64,000 nucleotides of DNA, from assembly GCA_021292105.1 (NCBI GenBank), contig CM037872.1, positions 7,675,291 through 7,739,290 on the forward strand, read 5' to 3'. The translations under genes were made by a program, and so were the position numbers. This stretch comes from Anadara kagoshimensis (taxonomy: Eukaryota > Mollusca > Bivalvia > Arcoida > Arcidae). Below, one piece after another: positions 59,401-64,000 of the stretch (position 1 is its first letter; each line of letters opens with the position of its first letter). The notes beneath the pieces were generated by a model. That model was not told the DNA's origin. It saw only the letters and a program-made list of their open reading frames with translations, and searched no databases.

Positions 59401-61135
59401 TAGTCTTAATGAATTATTTTATTTATTTCATTTGTTATAATTAAATTAAAAAACAACTTCGCTTTGGCATATTAAGATGACATCACTGAGAGCCCATCCA
59501 TTCATGCAAACATAACAGAAAAGATCTGACCGATCAAAATGATTGAAACAAAGGAGAATTGAATCATAAAAAGAAACATTTCACAAACCTCGTTCATCTC
59601 TAGGACCTTTGTATTCTGTTGGTCTTCCTTTGCGGAATATTTTCAGAGTAGGATACCCCGTTACACCATATTCACTGGCCAGTTCCGATTCCTGAGTGGC
59701 ATCCACTTTGGCGAGAGGGATGGTGGGATCGTGTTTCAGTATCCTGGCAGCTTTTTCGTATTCTGGCGCTAGTCTTTTACAGTGACCACACCTACAATTT
59801 TTTTTTTTAAATTGTAAATGTCATGAATTGTTTCAGCAATTTTTATTAATATTATATTATGTTCAGAATTTCAAGTGATTATCAATGTCAATCTTACACA
59901 CTATAGAGGTTCTAACATGAGTGTTTGTTTAGTTGAATTTAAATCATTTTTCAATGAACCTTGTGCATGTTTCAAAATTTAATATTACTAAATTCATTAT
60001 CATATATGAACTCTTGAAGTTCTCTTTATTGTAAAATCATAGAAAATGTCTCTTTTTGTAACAGAATATTAGTTCCTCATTACAAGGAAACAGCCTTGGT
60101 TGCTCAATGGTAGAGTGTCTGCCTTGAGAGAAAGATGTTATGGATTCAAATAATTTTAATACTAAAATTTGAGATACTGCTTCCACACAAAAAGAACGAA
60201 AACTCTGTCTAAATTGTGTCGTTTAATGACGTCACTGACACTAGTACATAATTAGTTGTCATGACGTTGCTTTGGTACCGTGATGGCGGCCAGTGTCGGA
60301 ACATAATAGGCATGCCCGGCGATATGTCAATTGTAAAAGGGGAATTTCTAAATTGAAATATGTTTGTTGAAAATGGAATTGTAAATCTGATAAATGATTT
60401 TTTATGGCATCAAATTAATATGGATAAAAATAAAAAACATACCATGGAGCATAAAATTCTACCAAAGCCAAGTCTGTATTTTTTACAAAATCATGGAAGT
60501 TACTCTTGGTCAGTGTTACGACAGCTTCCGGAGGAGGTTTCCAGGTTGGGGCTGATATATCCTGCATGAACTCTGTGATACCTGTCGTGGTAATAAACAA
60601 AAAATACATAATGTACATAGCAAATTGGAACTTGTTATAAAATAACATGATTAAAACATAAAAGTAGTACTGATAGGGCCTAAGAGCGACAAGATATGCT
60701 GGTTTACCTTTTTCCTGTTAAAAATTACAAAGGGGCATAACTCTGAGAAATTTGTAGAGAGGCACCTCCTCTTCTGGCCCACATAAAGCCAAATCCTGGT
60801 TATCATGTACATGCTTATATCTTCAACAGTGTTTGATTATTATTGCTATTATTATTATCAAGGTTTCCACAAATTGAAAATAATTAGAATTCAAATTTAC
60901 AAAATGTGTGCTATTTTGCTAAAATAGGTTTCTTTAGAATTTAGTAGCCAAAGGTAATTTTGGCTATCAGGAATGATAAAGATGATGACAATGACCAATG
61001 ATGATAGAGGTGATGATGATGATGATGATAATGATGATGACAATGACCAATGATGATGGTGGTGATGATGATGATGATGATGATGATGATTTATGATGAT
61101 GATGATGACCAATGATGATGATGGTGATTGTGATG

Positions 61136-61179
<44 letters not shown>

Positions 61180-62945
61180 AATGATGATTGTGATTGTGAT
61201 GATGATAATGATAATGATAATGATGATGGTGATGATGGTGATATGAAAATAATTATGATGATGATGATGTATCATTTTCAGAAGCTATGACTTTGATTGT
61301 CTTCCATACCTTTATGATCCCGTGGACCTTCGTAATCATGTACTTGTCCATTCTTGAAGAACTTAATAGTAGGATAACCATTTACATCATATCTGTAAAA
61401 TAAATATGAAATGTAAAATTAATAAAAGAAAATTTTGGGTTTTAGAAAATTTCTTGTTAGAAAACAAGAAATTGAAATTTTTTAAAAATTTGTTTCTAAT
61501 ATGTTACAAAATTATTCAACTAAAACTGTTTAAGATAGTTTTCACATCAGTCAAGATTCTTTCACTTATACAGTCAGTTCTGAGAAGGTGGAGGAAGCCA
61601 GAATACCTGGAGAAAACCATCAATCTTTGACAAGCAAACTGACAAACTTTCTCCAACTAAGATCTGCTAGCCTGAATGAATTCAAACCTTCCAACACTAG
61701 GGTCTGTCTGAATAGATTTAAAGCTAGGTCATGAGAGGTGCTGTGATCCAACAGTCAGTCAGTTCTTAGGATGGTGGAGGAAATCAGAGTACCTGGAGAA
61801 AACCATTGACCTTGGGCGTTAAAAATTTTCAACTAAAAATAACTTTTTCAAGAAAGTGGAGTAACGTTAGTAAGTAAAGATTCTTCCACCTATCCAATCA
61901 GTCAGTTCTGAGATGGTGTAGGTAACCAGAGTACCTAAAGATCACTGACCAAACTTTCTCACACTAAGATCTATCTGAATGGATTCAAACCTAGGTCATG
62001 AGAGGTGCTGTGATCCATAAACACTTGCTATAGACCATTCGGACAAATAAGCCATCTGAAATTGTATGAGCACCAACCTCATAAGTCTTTATAAAAAAAA
62101 TCAAACACTACATCTGGAGTTAAATAATTACTTACTTGGAAGCTAGATCATTTTCTACAGTAGCATCAACTTTCCCAAGAGCAACTGGATGTTTTACGTC
62201 TTTCAGTGCTGTGGCTGCCTTGGCATATTCTGGTGCAAGACTCTTACAATGCCCACACCTAGAATGGATAAACCGATGTTAAACACTGGCATCTATCAAA
62301 TGATTAATTCATTTTTTAAAATATCTACAAAAATTACTCAAGGTTTTTTTTCAGGAGGTAATATTCGTGAGATTTTCCTAAACTTAAATTTAGTAAATTA
62401 AAATTTTTTTTTTTTAAACTACGAATAAAAGTTTTTGACAAAACATAAACACAAAACAATGTTACAGTTTTGAAGTGATCTTCAAAATGATTCTTGAATA
62501 CTTGAGTATCTTAAAACTTTAACAATATCATAATAATTTCAAATTTACAATATTTAAGTTAAAAAAAAGACTAATTAAAAAAGTTTGTAATATTAAGGCC
62601 TCGAATTAAAACTTTGGATGGGAGCTTAAAATACAGTGTTATGCGTCATGGTAGGTGTCAAACCCTGCTGTATAATGCCATTAGTGCAATGCACAGAAAC
62701 AATTTCTGCACTTTCGTTGATAGCTTGACTGGGATGTTGAACACCATTACTCAACTTGAAGTAAAACTTTTAAAAAGTAAGTTTTTCTCTGAAAAAGATG
62801 AATATCACTTACCATGGGGCATAAAACTCTACAAGTAAAGTCTCATGAGCAGCGACCATTTCATCAAAGTTATCCTTAGTCAGAACTATAACATCCTTCT
62901 CTGCATCATCTTCTTTATCTTGAGACTCTTCTTCTGTGTCATTTA
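50075..62945 (-). CDS. PDIA4: Protein disulfide-isomerase A4 (ERp72), ten exons, N-terminal exon off the window
   Basis: Ten exons with consistent phases give about 597 aa; human PDIA4 is 645, so the missing piece is about the signal peptide plus acidic N-terminus. Domain order is a0-a-b-b'-a': thioredoxin domain one over 62945-61310, two over 60581-59589, non-catalytic b and b' over 58357-51974, and the last on 50490-50075. All three active sites are intact: [28 protein letters not shown] and [14 protein letters not shown]. In the first two, the intron splits the Trp codon just before CGHC, at the same place. A cis-Pro loop GYPT/GFPT follows each. The C-terminus is KDEL, an ER-retention signal (human PDIA4 has KEEL). 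It catalyses thiol-disulfide exchange in the ER lumen and is a classic ATF6/XBP1 unfolded-protein-response target. Confidence 0.96.
50585..51075. repeat. ~40-60-bp minisatellite in last PDIA4 intron
   Basis: Units with CTCAGACTGACTTCA and GGGGTCCTAAGACTAAACTC; about ten diverged copies, last ones most alike. A SINE C piece follows at 51105-51325. Confidence 0.88.
51335..51985. repeat. ~40-bp array, about 16 copies, seeded on a PDIA4 splice donor
   Basis: Unit AAGTTATACCTTTCATGAGT then TTGTGGACTAGTACATGTAT. The last unit overlaps the real exon edge at 51974, so each unit carries AAAG|GTATAACTT on the minus strand. The central units are almost identical. Confidence 0.95.
51974..52210 (-). CDS. 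PDIA4: PDIA4 exon (b' domain; donor amplified)
   Basis: Acceptor TTCTATAG, donor GTAAAAG|GTATAA, 237 nt. Encodes [48 protein letters not shown]. The exon's last ~15 nt and its donor are the first unit of a ~40-bp array of about 16 copies running to 51335. Confidence 0.93.
52574..53466. mobile_element. Non-autonomous pogo/Tigger-like element, 893 bp
   Basis: Inverted ends CAGTTGAATCTCGTTATCTC / GAGATAACGAGAGTCAACTG with TA on both sides (52572-52573, 53467-53468). TCTCGAACTCGGATA is repeated near each end. No transposase ORF. In the PDIA4 intron after exon 55895-56051. Confidence 0.82.
53570..53890 (-). mobile_element. SINE family E copy
   Basis: Same body as 31105-31460 (CATCAGCAATTTTTCAGCT, GCACTCAGGGCGAC), preceded by (GGTT)n. 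Confidence 0.65.
54055..55546. mobile_element. 1.5-kb non-autonomous element with ~164-bp core repeats
   Basis: Left end ACAAGAGGCCCATAGGCCTT; right end has a 13-bp-stem hairpin GCTCATCTGAGCC/GGCTCGGGTGAGC at 55514-55543. The core contains TGACCTTGACCTTTGAACC and TACCTACAATATTCCAATAT repeated four to five times (54300-54970). The 3' hairpin and tandem core suggest a Helitron-like (pearl/HINE) element; inference. Confidence 0.65.
55591..55935. repeat. ~166-bp tandem repeat that includes the end of a PDIA4 exon
   Basis: CTACCCTCTCTATGATCAAA occurs at 55725 (intronic) and 55891 (real exon end plus donor); GTGTAGA(A/G)T(A/G)CAA landmarks at 55591, 55757 and 55923. Confidence 0.88.
55895..56051 (-). 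CDS. PDIA4: PDIA4 exon (b' domain; donor region duplicated)
   Basis: Acceptor AATTACAG, donor AGAGAGG|GTAGGT, 157 nt. Encodes [38 protein letters not shown]; human has RPLVVVYYSVDFSFDYRAA. The 3' end of the exon with its donor recurs in the intron about 166 bp further down (donor-like site at 55727-55728). Confidence 0.92.
56450..56655 (+). mobile_element. SINE family C copy
   Basis: Head-side AACTCAGTTGCAGAGAGGTC with B-box AGGTTCGAATTC, body GAAAGTTTGACAGTTCCCTT, tail TCTTGATTGCGGCATAAAAC. Of tRNA-Leu/Ser-like type. Further copies: 24770-24955, 61545-62055 (three partial). Confidence 0.65.
56691..56839 (-). CDS. PDIA4: PDIA4 exon (b domain, second half)
   Basis: Acceptor CTTTTCAG, donor AACAAG|GTACAT, 149 nt, ends phase 0. 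Encodes [17 protein letters not shown] and [15 protein letters not shown]. Confidence 0.92.
56995..57860 (-). mobile_element. MITE family D copy interrupted by a foldback element
   Basis: Family D blocks AGTTGTCCCTACCCACAAAA and AACATGTCATAATGAAGGTC flank an insert of about 600 bp (57184-57785) that contains a long palindrome. Confidence 0.6.
57188..57337. repeat. ~150-bp imperfect palindrome (foldback)
   Basis: GATCTTAGACGAGTGGGAGT at the left pairs with CCCTCACGAGTCTAAGATTC at the right, and the arms stay complementary to the centre near GCCTTGGCGAG. Confidence 0.85.
57855..58160 (-). repeat. Dispersed repeat family B copy
   Basis: Antisense version: AATTAGGATCCCCCGTCAGC to CCTCAAAAGGCGGGGG. 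A second, shorter antisense copy is at 58385-58650, on the other side of the PDIA4 exon at 58202-58357. Confidence 0.75.
58202..58357 (-). CDS. PDIA4: PDIA4 exon (b domain)
   Basis: Acceptor ATTCTAG, donor GATGTAG|GTAAGG, 156 nt. Encodes [14 protein letters not shown] and [20 protein letters not shown], matching IVDYMIEQSGPPSK and VIIIGVFKGESDPAYQQYQD of human PDIA4. Confidence 0.93.
59071..59397 (-). mobile_element. Complete SINE family A with 14-bp target duplication
   Basis: 327 bp. tRNA-like head at the 59397 side (TAGCTCAATCGGTAGAGTGC; GGGTTTGATCCCC), tail of (AACTC)n. Flanks CACTAGTCTTAACG (59057-59070) and CACTAGTCTTAATG (59398-59411) are a target duplication with one mismatch, the mark of LINE-driven insertion. 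The best reference copy in the window. Confidence 0.9.
59589..59791 (-). CDS. PDIA4: PDIA4 exon (second CGHC active site)
   Basis: Acceptor ATTGTAG, 203 nt. Encodes [46 protein letters not shown]. The donor CGAG|GTTTGT is weak but is the only one that keeps phase with the next exon (GPRDERG-IISYM). Confidence 0.94.
60443..60581 (-). CDS. PDIA4: PDIA4 exon (start of second thioredoxin domain)
   Basis: Acceptor CGACAG, donor CTCCATG|GTATGT, 139 nt. Encodes [32 protein letters not shown] and ends VEFYAPW split before CGHC, as in the first domain. Confidence 0.95.
60974..61272. repeat. (GAT)n trinucleotide tract
   Basis: About 300 bp of GAT/GAC triplets with interruptions, immediately inside the PDIA4 intron that follows exon 61310-61392. 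Confidence 0.95.
61310..61392 (-). CDS. PDIA4: PDIA4 exon (end of first thioredoxin domain)
   Basis: Acceptor TTTTACAG, donor ATAAAG|GTATGG, 83 nt. Encodes [16 protein letters not shown] with the cis-Pro motif GYPT, then EGPRDHKG. The (GAT)n tract begins about 40 nt beyond its donor. Confidence 0.94.
62136..62258 (-). CDS. PDIA4: PDIA4 exon (first CGHC active site)
   Basis: Acceptor ATTCTAG, donor TCCAA|GTAAGT, 123 nt. Encodes [16 protein letters not shown] and [14 protein letters not shown]. Confidence 0.95.
62595..62765 (+). mobile_element. SINE family A tail fragment
   Basis: CATGGTAGGTGTCAAACCCT, ATGCACAGAAACAATTTCTG, ends ACACCATTACTCAACTTG. Lies 50 bp from a PDIA4 donor. Confidence 0.65.
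62813..62945 (-). CDS. PDIA4: PDIA4 exon (acidic linker, start of first thioredoxin domain)
   Basis: Acceptor ATTTCAG, enters in phase 1; donor CCCCATG|GTAAGT. Encodes an acidic [17 protein letters not shown] stretch, then [20 protein letters not shown] and VEFYAPW. Human PDIA4 has the same acidic run before domain one. The preceding exon with the signal peptide is not in the window. Confidence 0.94.
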
Positions 62946-63075
62946 CTGAAATATTGAAACATAAAGGCATGGAAATCATGGATTGCTTTATTAGCATACA
63001 GCCCCCAGTTTCAAAATCATTTCTTATTTATGATTTTTCCTTAAATCTGACAAAAGTTTGAAAAATGCACTAATA

Positions 63076-63115
63076 CGGGAAATGTCCCGGCGCAAAGCGC
63101 CGGGAATTTCCCGTC
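63076..63115. repeat. GC-rich hairpin
   Basis: TCCCGGCGC-AAA-GCGCCGGGA forms a 9-bp perfect stem, extended by ACGGGAAA/TTTCCCGT after a small bulge. It stands out from AT-rich flanks. Confidence 0.9.
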
Positions 63116-63441
63116 TATAGGTAACACGTATGTATTATGACGTCATAGAAAACTGTGGAAAATTTCTATAGACCGTACGTCCAAATCATTTGACGCCGCG
63201 CGTGCACCACTTTTCTCACTTTTCTCAAGGCCATTGAAGGGGTCAAATCGACAGGAAGTGAGCTCCATATGGGGGAAAATCTCGCCCGTCTCGTACATCA
63301 GAAATGAAACCAAGAAACGATTATCGTGAAAATAATTCATTGAAACAAGTAATAATTTAAATAGGTTGATCGAATACCAAATATTTACGTTTCTTTCGCC
63401 ATTCTGGCTGATCTCCAAGTGTAGCGTTTCAAGATTCGCGA

Positions 63442-63449
63442 TGACGTGA
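63442..63449 (+). promoter_or_regulatory. UPRE-like motif TGACGTGA
   Basis: Matches the XBP1/ATF6 consensus TGACGTGR upstream of the visible PDIA4 exons. A second, TGACGTGG, is at 63941-63948. A full CRE, TGACGTCA, is at 63138-63145. PDIA4 homologues are UPR targets; whether these sites lie in the promoter or in intron 1 is unknown because exon 1 is off the window. Confidence 0.35.
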
Positions 63450-63940
63450 TTTCTTTTGATCGGGTCAAAGTTCAATTCAGATCAATAACCACTGTAAGCC
63501 AATCAGCGACCGACTTTCCCACGTGCATCAACCATGATCACACAGTATACAATGCGGGAAGATACAAAATTTGCCGATTTCAAGTTAGATAAATCGATAA
63601 CCATAGTTACCTGACACAAAACTATTACGAGGTTAGCATAACCACAGTATACGACTTCTACGGTAACTCTTTTTCACATATTATTACTTAATTGAATCAA
63701 AATTTTGAGTGCATCTGTGACCCTCGCTGAATGCAGTGTAAACAAAAATGGCGTTCGTCAGGACGGGACAGACGTTTTCACAAACGATCGATTTTTAAGA
63801 AAAATAATAAAATGCGTTTTTCAAAAGAATTAATCAACAGTTCGTCCCAATAATCATTTTTATGAAAATACAGATAAAATTTATTGAATTTATTCCGAAT
63901 TTAATGTAAATATTGACAAATCCTCTTGTTTGTTTACATG

Positions 63941-63948
63941 TGACGTGG
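63941..63948 (+). promoter_or_regulatory. UPRE-like motif TGACGTGG
   Basis: Exact match to the ATF6/XBP1 UPRE core, in the region 5' to the visible PDIA4 exons. Confidence 0.35.
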
Positions 63949-64000
63949 ATATCATGATCTGAGCTGATCGAGCTGGACCAGTTTGACTTTAAGGTGCTGA

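Larger units (their letters stand above)
62946..64000. other. PDIA4 upstream intron or promoter-proximal DNA
   Basis: No exon with a signal peptide and phase-1 donor was found on the minus strand, so the first exon is beyond 64000. 63076-63115 is a GC-rich hairpin; 63130-63530 is richer in CpG than its surroundings and holds CRE/UPRE-like sites. Confidence 0.6.

Noticed and set aside
60897-61290. Poly-Asp, poly-His and poly-Ile frames
   Set aside because: Frames of the (GAT)n tract inside a PDIA4 intron.
63143-63475. 110-codon frame as the missing PDIA4 N-terminus
   Set aside because: No signal peptide, no phase-1 donor leading to the exon at 62945, and its reported start is a TTG.
63499-63523. 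ERSE (CCAAT-N9-CCACG) upstream of PDIA4
   Set aside because: CCAAT and CCACG are both present but separated by 15 bases, not 9.
1-64000. Retroviral, LTR or LINE coding sequence, toxin or phage-like operon
   Set aside because: No reverse transcriptase, integrase, capsid, envelope or toxin-like protein motif was seen in any frame; mobile elements here are SINEs and non-autonomous DNA transposons.

Overview
This window looks like nuclear DNA of a lophotrochozoan animal, most likely a bivalve mollusc. It is AT-rich. Genes are split by short GT-AG introns into small exons, the encoded proteins are metazoan, and intergenic and intronic DNA is packed with tRNA-derived SINEs, small inverted-repeat DNA transposons and minisatellites full of ACATGTA strings. 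The bivalve assignment is inference from that repeat style. No bacterial, viral or retroviral gene was recognised.

Four protein-coding genes can be assembled exon by exon, with splice phases that agree at every junction except one. (1) DNAJC28 on +, 6657-13819, five coding exons, about 412 aa: a J domain with HPD followed by the DUF1992 region. (2) An LRRFIP1/LRRFIP2-type coiled-coil gene on -, 39892 down to 24366, twelve coding exons, about 400 aa. Its first exon is one base short of an open frame. (3) PYM1 (WIBG, partner of Y14-Mago) on +, 40465-43942, three exons, 198 aa. Its ATG lies 572 bp head-to-head from the LRRFIP ATG, so the two genes probably share a divergent promoter. (4) PDIA4 (ERp72) on -, 62945 down to 50075, ten exons, about 597 aa visible, with three CGHC thioredoxin domains and a C-terminal KDEL. 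The signal-peptide exon lies beyond position 64000.

Layout: 1-6600 is non-coding (a ~110-bp satellite, SINE pieces, MITEs, a 95-bp palindrome). 6.6-13.8 kb is DNAJC28, its introns swollen by a 1.4-kb insertion, a MITE that has grown a 30-bp minisatellite, and a SINE holding two MITEs. 13.8-24.4 kb is gene-free, with SINE debris and low-complexity AT-rich DNA that probably includes the LRRFIP 3' UTR. 24.4-39.9 kb is LRRFIP, whose 7-kb first intron holds two hAT-like elements. 40.5-43.9 kb is PYM1, with a large ~38-bp minisatellite in intron 1. 43.9-50.1 kb is gene-free. 50.1-62.9 kb is PDIA4, whose introns hold two minisatellites, a pogo/Tigger-like element, a 1.5-kb element with internal repeats, and a young SINE with a 14-bp target duplication.

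No novel multi-gene system is visible; the four genes are conserved housekeeping genes with unrelated jobs (mitochondrial/Golgi J protein, actin/Wnt/TLR adaptor, exon-junction-complex recycling, ER oxidative folding). The most unusual signal is structural: at four separate exon edges a tandem duplication spans the splice site, giving decoy donors or acceptors. In PDIA4 one such duplication has grown to about 16 copies of a splice donor.
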